This document shows, in pieces, positions 17,001 through 24,190 of a stretch of DNA of 52,245 bases. The translations under genes and the position numbers were made by a program. Source of the DNA: a virus; IMG/VR virus record IMGVR_UViG_3300046009_002352, positions 1-52,245 of that record. One strand, written 5' to 3'. Position 1 is the stretch's first letter. Every line of letters begins with the position of its first letter. The notes beneath the pieces are model-generated. The model was given only the letters and a program-made list of their open reading frames with translations. It made no database searches and was not told where the DNA came from.

Positions 17001-19903
17001 CCAACAGACACAGCTTTTGTGTCTAAAGCAACTTCTCTATTTATAATAATAAAGGATTTTCCTGCTTTACCATCTATTATAGTACCATCTGATTTTTTAA
17101 TTGCTTTTAATACGGTGGTATTTATTTCTTCTAATAATTGACCGCTTTTATTTAAAGATTTAACAGTACTGTCTATTGACTTAGACGTATTTGCTAATAT
17201 TATTTCAGTATCAGTATCTTTAGCTAATCTTTCCGCTACTTTTAAGTTTGCTTCAAACTCTTTTTTACGTACTTCCTTTAGATCAATACCTTCGCTTTTA
17301 TATATAATATTAGTTTGTTCTTCTATTCCATCTAATACATTTTTTCTTTCGCTTTCACTCATATCTTTATTAAAAGATACTTCAACGCGTTGAGCAGCTA
17401 AATCGATCAAATTAGCCTTAGATATTGTGGATATTGGTTGATCAAATGTTCTAACGCTTTCTGCTGCATTTGCTAAGCTGTTTAGTTTCATTTTCTCTTT
17501 TGTAAACTCTTTTCTCAATATATCAAGATCCTCAACCTTAGTAACAGCATCAGAGCTATCAATTTGTTTTGCTTTATTTAATATATTCGCTATATTAGAG
17601 GATGTATCGTTTATTGATTTAAAAGTACCAGGACTCATTTCTCCCATATTGCTTATGGTAGAAGCAAATATTTCTGATGTTTTATCCTTTAACTCTACAA
17701 GTTTACTATTCAACGATGCCTTTTGGACTTCTGATAAATCTTTATTAAACTCGAGCTCATTTATTATAGCTGCCATAGCTCTTGAATTATTAAAAGCTTT
17801 TGAAGCTGTGCTTTCACTCATAAACGGGCGAATAGCTACTCCGCCTAATATAGGGGCTCCCGCTAACAATGTAGTTAAAATAGCGGTATCCTGGCCTACT
17901 TCAACGGCGTTGTCAAGTAAATTTACATTTTCACCTAATACAAATTTACGTACGGCATTCTGTGATATATTTGTAAATTGCTCAGACAAAAATTCCTCTC
18001 CTTGCGCTTCAGTAAAATTCAATCCAGCTTTTTTCATTAGCTTATTACTGGTCATAACATTAAAGTCATACCATTTATCCGGAGCTGTTTTAGCCGCAGA
18101 GTTAAAGAACCCGCGTCCTTTGTCTAAAATTTTACCAGTTGATTTTTCAAAAACCCCTTCAGCATATCCATATAAAGCAGGAGCCACAATAAGTTCTTTT
18201 AAGCCGTAATCAGGTTTTACAAATTCACCATTCTCATTATAATAACCATTTTTCTCTTGGTTTATCATATTCAAATATTCGGAACCCATTCCTCTAGCCG
18301 CTATTAAGCTTGTTTGCTTGTTTAATAGAAAGTATGATCCAATTTTTTTAGCTGTAGATGTTTTTGCTACAGACTGTGCGGCTTTTGCTTCTAGACTAGC
18401 TCCACGAGTAAGATATAGAGCAACTAAATCTGGTGCTTGATTAATAAGCAAATCGCCGGCCTTTTCAAAAACCCCCTCAGCGCTAGTTAATTCTCTTTCT
18501 TTTGGATATAATTCTTGTAAATCTTTACCAAGACTATCCACTCTTTCTGCAAGAAATTCAGAAGATGCTGTAAATGGATTTTTAATTCCAGTTAGTTCAC
18601 CTATTTTTAAATAGTCATAAGCTGCTGATTTTAAAGGTCCACCACCTAAATAATCAGCACCTCCAAGAAGTTCATAGGCCCATTGGGTACTTCTTGTTTT
18701 TAATTTATCAGCAACACCTGTCCATGAATAATCTCTTTTATATAAATCTTGTTGAAAGTTTAAATCGTCATATTTTGTAGATTCCTTATCTATTTTTTTA
18801 TTAAGGTCTCTATAATTTATGTTTTCTAATTCATATATTTTAATTAACTCATTACGTTGAGCAAGCTTTTTATTCTCATCATCAACTTCTTCTTGAGTTT
18901 TAAACTTATAATTATTTGGTTTAATTACTTTGTTTAATTCACTTATTTTATTACTTATATCTGATATTTGATTTTCTTTTTCTTCTCTGGTTATAACATC
19001 TTTTGTATAAGCAGCAGCTTCAGCAGCCTTTGTTTTTTCAAAATAGTTATTGGCTATACTCCTTGATTTATCAGAAATATCGGTAGTATTTTCTAAGTAA
19101 TCTTTAAACTTATCATTTTTTAATTTAGCAATTTCTTTTTTCTTATATTCAGAAGCAGCCATATCTAATATAGCGTCCTCATTAAATTTACCTAATAAAT
19201 TTTTAGAACTTAATTCTTTTTTTATTTTAGTAACCTCGTCAGGGAATGGCTTATATATTTCTGTAGTCTCACTCCCTATTGCATAGCCATATTCGTCAAC
19301 TGGAGCAGGTGTAACTATCTTTTTGCCGTTTTTTGCTTTTTCTGCTTCTATATATAGTTCAATATCGCTTAATTCTTCTTCCGTAGGTTTAGAAATTAAT
19401 TCTCCTTCTTCAACCCATTTTGAAGCTTCTTTGTCTTTCTTTAAATCCAATGAAGCAACAGTAGCTTTAAATTTAGAAAGATCCGCGGCTTCTGTTATTT
19501 TAGCTTCCTCAGTCTTCTTTGCTTGTTTTGCTTTAAACTCAGGTGTCTCTATTGAAAATGGAGCAGTCTCATCTATTTGTCGTTGGTATACGCTTGAAGT
19601 AAGTTGATCCAAAAACTCTTGTGATTTAACAGGAGTCATTGGAGCCGATGCTTTTACTGGCTTTTGATTTTCTTTGCTCTTTTTAAAATTGCTTAAAAAT
19701 CCAACCTCTTCTTTTTTTTCTTGGCCATCGCTCCAAGGATATTTTTTTGCTTTTGGCTTAGCTGCAACAGTACTCTTTGCAGCTTTTTGTTTTAACTTCT
19801 TATTTTTTATAATGGCATCAGCCGAGATTTTCTGCTCGGCTGCCATTCTATTTATATCGTTTTCTGTATATGTTTGTCCTAAATCGTCGATGTACTCAAG
19901 CAT
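11006..19903 (-). CDS. Giant virion-associated polyvalent protein (2965 aa)
   Basis: It is the longest gene here and the last of the structural arm. In order: a Lys/Ala-rich N-terminus; long coiled segments; hydrophobic patches near 670-690 (AILTTLLAGAPILGGVAI); a zincin motif HEFLH at 970-974; a sigma-region-2-like stretch FDPARNNSLYGYINAQYI from about 1285; a PD-(D/E)XK-like motif PDIVI...IVEAKK (Asp1678, Glu1693, Lys1695); a possible acetyltransferase-like stretch near 2150-2180 (EPSRIRLYKTMAATIG); and a C-terminal region (about 2480-2720) with NVRSALLQTISS, GFTPTQAADSF and LAFANTPMQYNREIKKA that I recall from giant proteins of many phages. It is probably packed in the capsid and ejected with the DNA. 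I see no clear RNA-polymerase motifs, so an N4-type virion polymerase is not claimed. Confidence 0.8.
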   Translation of the reverse strand: MLEYIDDLGQTYTENDINRMAAEQKISADAIIKNKKLKQKAAKSTVAAKPKAKKYPWSDGQEKKEEVGFLSNFKKSKENQKPVKASAPMTPVKSQEFLDQLTSSVYQRQIDETAPFSIETPEFKAKQAKKTEEAKITEAADLSKFKATVASLDLKKDKEASKWVEEGELISKPTEEELSDIELYIEAEKAKNGKKIVTPAPVDEYGYAIGSETTEIYKPFPDEVTKIKKELSSKNLLGKFNEDAILDMAASEYKKKEIAKLKNDKFKDYLENTTDISDKSRSIANNYFEKTKAAEAAAYTKDVITREEKENQISDISNKISELNKVIKPNNYKFKTQEEVDDENKKLAQRNELIKIYELENINYRDLNKKIDKESTKYDDLNFQQDLYKRDYSWTGVADKLKTRSTQWAYELLGGADYLGGGPLKSAAYDYLKIGELTGIKNPFTASSEFLAERVDSLGKDLQELYPKERELTSAEGVFEKAGDLLINQAPDLVALYLTRGASLEAKAAQSVAKTSTAKKIGSYFLLNKQTSLIAARGMGSEYLNMINQEKNGYYNENGEFVKPDYGLKELIVAPALYGYAEGVFEKSTGKILDKGRGFFNSAAKTAPDKWYDFNVMTSNKLMKKAGLNFTEAQGEEFLSEQFTNISQNAVRKFVLGENVNLLDNAVEVGQDTAILTTLLAGAPILGGVAIRPFMSESTASKAFNNSRAMAAIINELEFNKDLSEVQKASLNSKLVELKDKTSEIFASTISNMGEMSPGTFKSINDTSSNIANILNKAKQIDSSDAVTKVEDLDILRKEFTKEKMKLNSLANAAESVRTFDQPISTISKANLIDLAAQRVEVSFNKDMSESERKNVLDGIEEQTNIIYKSEGIDLKEVRKKEFEANLKVAERLAKDTDTEIILANTSKSIDSTVKSLNKSGQLLEEINTTVLKAIKKSDGTIIDGKAGKSFIIINREVALDTKAVSVGSHEFLHKLLAKTVAKSDSQIALGESLTDYLLSNSPELYLNDKVIGRLERNYGGEDSGTQMEELLNIFSDALITGNLKYKESFFTKVGDQIRRFFQDLGLTSIEFNSGRDVFNFIRDYNNTITKDKELNIAQRRLLRSEAKGKLISKDGEVSASFIKGSKSIEERMDELDRQLNDNEIDMDRYDAQMLALEQEEAELARKEYEEKRAGVKPAENKLETKPTEKKPTKAKEDVEVSDVANKAKAKLDAIGNDPKGFNPNNPEIYSELDKMVKVKSRNWKTAKGTVIDLTNKDRGGIDGFNMEEMVSYVRTSMIPYIAKFDPARNNSLYGYINAQYINRMKGALKSGEVADVVFTEDVSEMTKLANEDVEVTKPSLPERKRFQNILESGVFSPDVIANIQAKILPVARTLKSKINEKTSLNKTVAPLISEIRDEMGKQADIDIKKAMGGKENQELQNWLIVNKKTILENMTTTWLMGKDGVGGMPFAIQKRINGRWVNFPEWKGKKIDRESVDVDLAGRTAGHEMVRRLPEVNKNVPTIDFLSSIIDLETGNPIRGRKESLAKALAEEVSFDIISDDIANDGIISEALNRNQELKGAVTEKIMLEEFNRLAERGNVKFSITKAEVNALIYEMKNDKNFYIKTNSLFNQTINKIIDADDNELDSLYNILIAAGKTFDRFHWQAQEKMLGTFISKYVGKDYNVEVVGGNNQYVPDIVIKEKLSKLAIIVEAKKAASGRIPLTSITGNSLKTALKKGIFGNKGSVLYNQISEIVNHIAGNESSLLKNVVKEAGITNYTVTPAGNIKLSLDDSIKLQEKFGAKKGKNEQLEGGRRYADIKNNRFEVGVNFAKALNNKKSQPQDIISISGRLFDYFNGYTGVDKFSNIFGGDFDPNKLFNLTFEYQISADNILSTRGYLNFNADKIEIIQKYIENKGSNISKFNNKKAKNIIERKSKRMFSKSLENNLNSFNKDDKGITIVSDYIAKNDIKRIDAETSFEVLNDLNKSIEDWWGIVSNNTIEGMNKSVDYAFDVIEDRENEGGSLMAAVNDALNVETIKFAEKQLNDWINSDPKWKSRPKFSLTTKANLQWTTKLGETSAAFKVGEYNYSIYVSPLKKYGLDQDPTYTKAFKKITDDLGVPLTYLTDNENLLFTTFQEDDMGTDVLEIGNSFKVLSIVTNGLVEYIQKNNIEGIVFTALEPSRIRLYKTMAATIGSRLGWTYTTEQVNNGEDTLFLINTPKNNKTQDKLKVNDSKSLDYAFNDMLARNKNVPSYEKISDIVAKRTGTKANTLSFFVPPSADDFRGLTTYMFAGKGKQGEKDQEFFDANLVIPYVKGINALDSVRQSIKKEYKKLLNSFPDIKKKLEKLTPDKQFTYDQAVRVYLWHKNDIDVPGLNRRDKNKLVFLVKNDPNLISFAEALSIAGRQDGGWMPPSTTWDSETIISDLHNITEGEGRKKWLSEFIENANAIFTTENLNKVQATYGTNVRIALEDSLYRMKNGKNRPEGSDRLTNIWMNWINGSTAAIMFFNVRSALLQTISSTNYLNWNDNNPLAAATAFADQKQYWSDFAKIINSDKMRERRSGLKADVTQAEIANAANSATNKARGVLSYLQKIGFTPTQAADSFSIALGGSTFYRNRVNTYLKQVDEDGNKINTLEEAEDKAWVDFSLITDKSMQSADPMYISKQQTTSLGRLVLAFANTPMQYNREIKKATLDLVNKRGDWKTNLSKIMYYGALQNVLFSALQSALFLPFEEEDEEAIAKMSSEQKKEYEKLKKKQDDKAVSILNGMSDTVLRGSGVYGALISTIKNAAMEYNKQEERKMFADHAYTILAAASISPPISSKAKKLYGAYRIKKFDKDVIEARGWEITKDGRLNLSPNYDIVGNVVVATTNLPLDRVVEKVGNVSEALDSRNTKIQRLALALGWKEWELNVKNEENEKIKVEAKAKRKEEGIEKGIISREEKRKADKKALMEMDPKERLEFRRKKALEKREQALKKRKRKMGGD

Positions 19904-19922
19904 AGATACTTAATTTAATTTG

Positions 19923-21392
19923 TTATTTTGTTTTTTTATACCCAATCTGCGCTTTTACCACTTTTTCATCCACAGGATCACCTACTATAAAACCATCTTT
20001 GTCAAGTTCATACCAGTAACCTACTTTTCCACCATCATTTTTATCAGCTATCTTGTATTTCTTATTAGGCCCTTTAACAATTGTGCCTAATCCTACTCCT
20101 TTATTACCTCTTTCAGCAGGCGGTGTTTCAAATACTGATTCATTCAATACTTGAGCTGCAGATTTTTTAGGCTCTTTTTTAGTCCCGGCTTTTGTAGTTG
20201 TAGATTTTGCCTGTTCCTTCTCGTATATATAAACACTAGAGTCTTCTTTTAAAACATCTTGCTCCCTCATTATTTGAGTATTAACAAAATGATCTTTATA
20301 AGCCTCGATTGCTTCAGCTTTTTCAGAGGGACTAAGTACATTATCAGAATCTAAATATATTGGCTTTAAACCAGCTGTAACGCGATATGTATTAACCGTA
20401 TTATTTGTATGTAACATTAATTCTTCATCTGTCATACCGGCTAATTGAGCCTCTAAATCTGTATTTACTGAAGCTTTTATTAAATCTAAATCCGCTTCCA
20501 TTACCATCTTGTATCTACCAGACCCTTTTTGTCCAATTTCAACTTCTTTAGTAATCGGAACACCATTAGCATCTTTTTTAAGAAATGCTTCTGTAACACG
20601 CCCATTAGATTGCATTTGACCATCAGGGTTTTTTGAATTAGTTGGCACTAATTCAAAAATATCTGGTTTAGCGGATTTTAAACTTTCATTATTAGCAGTT
20701 CTATCCGGTACTATTTTTATAAATTCAACACCAAGATCACTCATTTTATCTAATTGTTCAGCAGAATATTCACGCACTAGTTGGTCCTTGTCATCGTACA
20801 CTTGCCAAATAAGTTTATTTGGATTAATATCTTTAAACACAGCTTTTTTACTACCTGGCAATTTACCCGCCATTATATCTGAAGCCTTAACATCATCAGG
20901 GTTCTGATCCTTAGCTAATCCGCCTGGGGTGCCAAGTGGCTTTTCCCGAGCTTTATTTAATGTTTCTACATGAACGGCTATGTCTCCTAAGCTTTTAGAA
21001 AAACTACCAGAAACAGTGCCTTTTATATCAGCTAATTTTTTCCAAGCTTCTTGTCTGTCTTGGCCTGTTATTGTATTATTTAATAAACCAAGATTTAATC
21101 TTCCCGCTTCTTGTACTAACGGTTCAAATGTTTCAGCCAGATTCACTTGACTTGTTTTATCAGAAAGCTTAGATATATCAGTACGCAATGAAAAAAGAAA
21201 TTTTTCATTATCATTATTTATTTCATTTATTCTTTTTGCATTTGCTTCAAGCTTTTTTCTTATTGCCTCTTGCTTATTAGCATAATTTTGTGCAAAATTA
21301 GAAAACGAACCAGCAATTGTGCCTTGTAAATCTCTAAGATATGCTCCTGATTGAGTGTCAATTATTGCTTGTGGATTTTCGTATGCTCCCAT
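19923..21392 (-). CDS. Probable internal virion protein (489 aa)
   Basis: The start MGAYENPQAIID lies behind an AT-rich leader. The first 120 residues are strongly helical (NYANKQEAIRKKLEANAKRI, then LLNNTITGQDRQEAWKKL), the middle is mixed and hydrophilic, and the C-terminus is a small beta-rich unit (KKYKIADKNDGGKVGYWYEL). No signal peptide, membrane helix or enzyme motif is seen. Its place between the alanine-rich protein upstream and the giant protein downstream, on the same strand with short gaps, suggests one of a set of internal or cargo proteins ejected with the genome. It resembles no family I can name. Confidence 0.6.
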   Translation of the reverse strand: MGAYENPQAIIDTQSGAYLRDLQGTIAGSFSNFAQNYANKQEAIRKKLEANAKRINEINNDNEKFLFSLRTDISKLSDKTSQVNLAETFEPLVQEAGRLNLGLLNNTITGQDRQEAWKKLADIKGTVSGSFSKSLGDIAVHVETLNKAREKPLGTPGGLAKDQNPDDVKASDIMAGKLPGSKKAVFKDINPNKLIWQVYDDKDQLVREYSAEQLDKMSDLGVEFIKIVPDRTANNESLKSAKPDIFELVPTNSKNPDGQMQSNGRVTEAFLKKDANGVPITKEVEIGQKGSGRYKMVMEADLDLIKASVNTDLEAQLAGMTDEELMLHTNNTVNTYRVTAGLKPIYLDSDNVLSPSEKAEAIEAYKDHFVNTQIMREQDVLKEDSSVYIYEKEQAKSTTTKAGTKKEPKKSAAQVLNESVFETPPAERGNKGVGLGTIVKGPNKKYKIADKNDGGKVGYWYELDKDGFIVGDPVDEKVVKAQIGYKKTK

Positions 21393-21416
21393 TTTTATAT
21401 TGTATTTATTATTTTA

Positions 21417-22205
21417 TTATCCCATTACACCAGCTGAAAAACTAGTTCCTGGCGCTTTAAAGCCTCCTCCTGGCGTTGATGTTGAGCGTGCAGCCCCTAC
21501 TGACGATGCTATTGATGCTAATCCACCAAGCATCCCAGTTATTGCTCCAGTTTGATCTGCTCTTGCTTGAGCTGCTTGCGCTTGAGCATTCTGCACTTGC
21601 CCCGCAACACGATTCATTTTTGCAACTTCTCGTTCTTCTCTAACGTTAAACATAAACTGTTTACCGGCAACTTCTGCATTTTGAACTCTTTGTGCTTCAC
21701 TCATTTTTACTTCTTGTATTCTTTGAGCTTCATTCATTTTAATTTGCTGCATTTCAGATTCACCTTGAGCTCTAAGTTTTTGGTTAGCAGCTTCCTGTTG
21801 TTCAATATTTGCAGATATTTCTTTTTTACTTTGTAAAGCAGCTTGTGCTAATGCTGTCGCACCTCCAGCCCCTGCTCCAGTTTGTTGTAAAGTATCTAAG
21901 GTATTTGCTAATGATATATCAGCCTGTTCCGCTTGAAACTCTGCAGCTTTTGTTGCAACTCCTAAACTCGCATAAGGATTTGATACCATACCTGTAAGAT
22001 CTGATGCCATTGCACTAATATCTTTAACTCCTTCGTATGGATTTATTATTGCTTGTCTTGATCTTTCTAATGAAGCTAATTCCGCTGCTCTAGCTCTTGC
22101 TTCTTTTTCTGCTCGACGTCTAGCTTTTTTCGCTGACCTTGATCCGAATATTCCAGACGCTATCGTTAATCCACCGCTAATAGCGCCAGCTACTACCATA
22201 CTCAT
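21417..22205 (-). CDS. Alanine-rich coiled-coil internal virion protein (262 aa)
   Basis: The N-terminus VVAGAISGGLTIASGIFGS (3-21) is a glycine-rich hydrophobic segment that could insert in a membrane. Residues 24-45 are a basic helix (KKARRRAEKEARARAAEL). A long Gln/Ala coiled coil follows with near-repeats MNEAQRIQEV and MSEAQRVQNA. The C-terminus is glycine-rich (GMLGGLASIASSVG). This composition is typical of podovirus internal proteins such as the T7 gp14 type, which form a conduit through the envelope during DNA ejection. That role is inferred from composition and position, not homology. It lies beside the cupin gene and the 489-residue protein. Confidence 0.65.
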   Translation of the reverse strand: MSMVVAGAISGGLTIASGIFGSRSAKKARRRAEKEARARAAELASLERSRQAIINPYEGVKDISAMASDLTGMVSNPYASLGVATKAAEFQAEQADISLANTLDTLQQTGAGAGGATALAQAALQSKKEISANIEQQEAANQKLRAQGESEMQQIKMNEAQRIQEVKMSEAQRVQNAEVAGKQFMFNVREEREVAKMNRVAGQVQNAQAQAAQARADQTGAITGMLGGLASIASSVGAARSTSTPGGGFKAPGTSFSAGVMG

Positions 22206-22208
22206 ACT

Positions 22209-22682
22209 CTATTCATTTAAAAGTTTATATTCTTTATATTTTTCGTAAGAAGCACACGTTAGCATATCTTCTAATTTTTCTATGTCTGTTATATTTTCAG
22301 GGTTTGGATATACATTAACAAATATAGTATCCTCTAATGCCTGTATAACTCTTTTGGTTCCTTCTGGAGCATGTACATAACAAGGAGCAATATAATGGTT
22401 TACTCCTTCATCAGTAGCTACCGTTATTTCTCCTTCTAGTAAAAACCATGTATGGGAAATCTTATATAGTTTACCTATAACAAGACCTCCCTTTGCCATG
22501 AACATTTCTCTAATATATACTCCTTCTGAGAAAGAGTGTTTTAGTGGAAACATATCTGAATTACCTTTTGCTATTAATGGATTATCCATTGCTAACATTG
22601 CATTCTCTAATGCTTCCACTTTATTAATGAACTCCGTATTAATTAAACGATGTTCTGAATTTAATTGAATTTGATTTTCCAT
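22209..22682 (-). CDS. Cupin-fold protein in the structural cluster
   Basis: The protein has 157 residues. A jelly-roll signature is visible: YIREMFMAKGGLVIGKLYK, then HTWFLLEGEITVATDEG (His77, Glu83) and a second strand set IAPCYVHAPEGTKRVI (His104, Pro106, Gly108). This matches a cupin with only part of the usual HxH...E...H metal set, so it may be a structural rather than enzymatic barrel. It is flanked by virion genes on both sides with 3-6 bp gaps, so it may be a minor virion component or a sugar-related protein tied to fibres. The start MENQIQLN has an AAAAATAA leader. Confidence 0.7.
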   Translation of the reverse strand: MENQIQLNSEHRLINTEFINKVEALENAMLAMDNPLIAKGNSDMFPLKHSFSEGVYIREMFMAKGGLVIGKLYKISHTWFLLEGEITVATDEGVNHYIAPCYVHAPEGTKRVIQALEDTIFVNVYPNPENITDIEKLEDMLTCASYEKYKEYKLLNE

Positions 22683-22688
22683 TTATTT

Positions 22689-24119
22689 TTAGTAACTTGA
22701 TATAGAATATACCGAACCAACGCTCCATAATTCTTTTAACCCGCCAGGGTTAGTAACCAAATCAGTTGACATTGTTACAGTAGCATATCTTCCTTTAATA
22801 CCAGTCATTTGTGCACCATAAATAACCTCACCATCTGTTGAAGCACTATTATTTGTTAAGTTTGCAAAATATTTGTTTTCTTTTCTATCAAAGCCATAAT
22901 GGTAAGTTACACCTCCATCAACGTAAATACCACCTATATAACTTGGCACTATTGCAGTAGTATCCGATGTAGAAATCCATGAACCAGGCGTACTGCCAGG
23001 GTCCGCTTTTTGAGCATCTGATACAAAACTGTTAACCTGCCATCCGTTGTCTCCTTCGTAGTTTACTGTTTTAAAGTTTTTAGATATAGCAGGATTTTCA
23101 TTTAATACAAACGTTATAGAAGCAGGTGATGTAACCCCATAGAATGATCCAACAGGAACATTATTACTATAGTGTTGCCATAATCTTCCATTATTTAATG
23201 AATATACTCTATTCCTTATACTAAATAATTGTGATGGTTTAAAAGTAAAAAATCCCGTAAACCCATTTACTAATTCATCAAAGTTTGTTGTTGCATAATA
23301 TTGACTTGGATTATTTACACTAGTTTGTAAAGATAATACATATTGTTTATTATATATATCCCATCCACCAATAATATTACCTTGACCAAAGTTAGTTACA
23401 GGTGAACTTATAGCATTAAATGAATCTCTAAAAAAGTCTGACATTCCATTTTCAGAAATTTCAGTTAAACCATCTTGAGACAATCTAAGTACTGCATTAC
23501 GGAATCTATCTGTAAAGTATTTTCTATAACCATATACAGCAAAACTTTGTGGATCTTGACTAATACCGTAATTTCCAGCATAAGCTTGAATATCTCCAAT
23601 TACAGCGAAAGAAGAAGTAACAGTCCCGCCTCCTTCAGCAGAATATATAGCGTCTTTGTCAATTAAAGCTCTACTTACTTTATCCTCTTGGAATATAATT
23701 AAGTTAGTATCTTCTGCATATAGCTTTTGTATTGATCCATTAGAAGGATTTAAACTCTTAGTTATATCTTCTCCTACAGAAAATTGATTAGTATTGTTTG
23801 TACCTGTTCTGGAATTATATACGCCTGAATATATTAAAGAGCTAGATCTAATAGAGGCTCCATTATCATCTTCAACTATATATGCTTTTACTCCAAAATC
23901 AACTGTAGTGTCATTATAACCACCTTGTATTCTAGCTTCTTCAATATACCATTCTCTATCGTTTGGATTTGCTATTAAATCAGGTGTTGGGTAACCCCCT
24001 ATTTCTTCCGGAATACCAAAAGATCCACCATATACAGGTTCAAAATCTGTAAGATCTTCTGTTAATACTTTTTTTAATATAAAAGTATTAAAATATTTGA
24101 CTTCTATCGATGCTGCCAT
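22689..24119 (-). CDS. Tail or stabilisation-associated structural protein (476 aa)
   Basis: The product is almost entirely beta-rich and Tyr/Asn/Ser/Gly-rich, with recurring strands such as DTTVDFGVKAYIVEDDN, FAVYGYRKYFTDRFRNAVLR and VTYHYGFDRKENKYFANL. The start is EVKYFNTFILKK, which I loosely recall from crAss-like structural proteins. It lies right after the 1152-residue stabilisation protein in transcription order, so I place it in the tail or muzzle region. FTDRFRNAVLRLS suggests a propeller or beta-sandwich blade. No receptor-binding or enzymatic motif is visible. Exact role unknown. Confidence 0.6.
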   Translation of the reverse strand: MAASIEVKYFNTFILKKVLTEDLTDFEPVYGGSFGIPEEIGGYPTPDLIANPNDREWYIEEARIQGGYNDTTVDFGVKAYIVEDDNGASIRSSSLIYSGVYNSRTGTNNTNQFSVGEDITKSLNPSNGSIQKLYAEDTNLIIFQEDKVSRALIDKDAIYSAEGGGTVTSSFAVIGDIQAYAGNYGISQDPQSFAVYGYRKYFTDRFRNAVLRLSQDGLTEISENGMSDFFRDSFNAISSPVTNFGQGNIIGGWDIYNKQYVLSLQTSVNNPSQYYATTNFDELVNGFTGFFTFKPSQLFSIRNRVYSLNNGRLWQHYSNNVPVGSFYGVTSPASITFVLNENPAISKNFKTVNYEGDNGWQVNSFVSDAQKADPGSTPGSWISTSDTTAIVPSYIGGIYVDGGVTYHYGFDRKENKYFANLTNNSASTDGEVIYGAQMTGIKGRYATVTMSTDLVTNPGGLKELWSVGSVYSISSY

Positions 24120-24153
24120 ATAATTATTATTACTTATTTATCACATTAATTAC

Positions 24154-24180
24154 AGAGGAGATATTAAAATTACCTCCTCT
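24154..24180 (-). other. Intergenic hairpin after the stabilisation protein gene
   Basis: AGAGGAG (24154-24160) pairs with CTCCTCT (24174-24180) over a 13-nt loop, directly downstream of the 1152-residue gene in transcription order. No U-tract follows on the minus strand, so this may be an mRNA-stabilising or weak attenuating hairpin. Confidence 0.4.
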
Positions 24181-24190
24181 TATAATAATG

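Noticed and set aside
17649-18209. 186-codon plus-strand frame within the giant gene
   Set aside because: It lies antisense to a long continuous coding frame, has low-complexity Ser/Asn/Leu composition and no leader; it is a shadow of the real gene.
11006-19903. Virion RNA polymerase as in N4-like phages
   Set aside because: The giant size suggested it, but I could not find polymerase motifs; only nuclease, zincin and conserved C-terminal blocks were visible.
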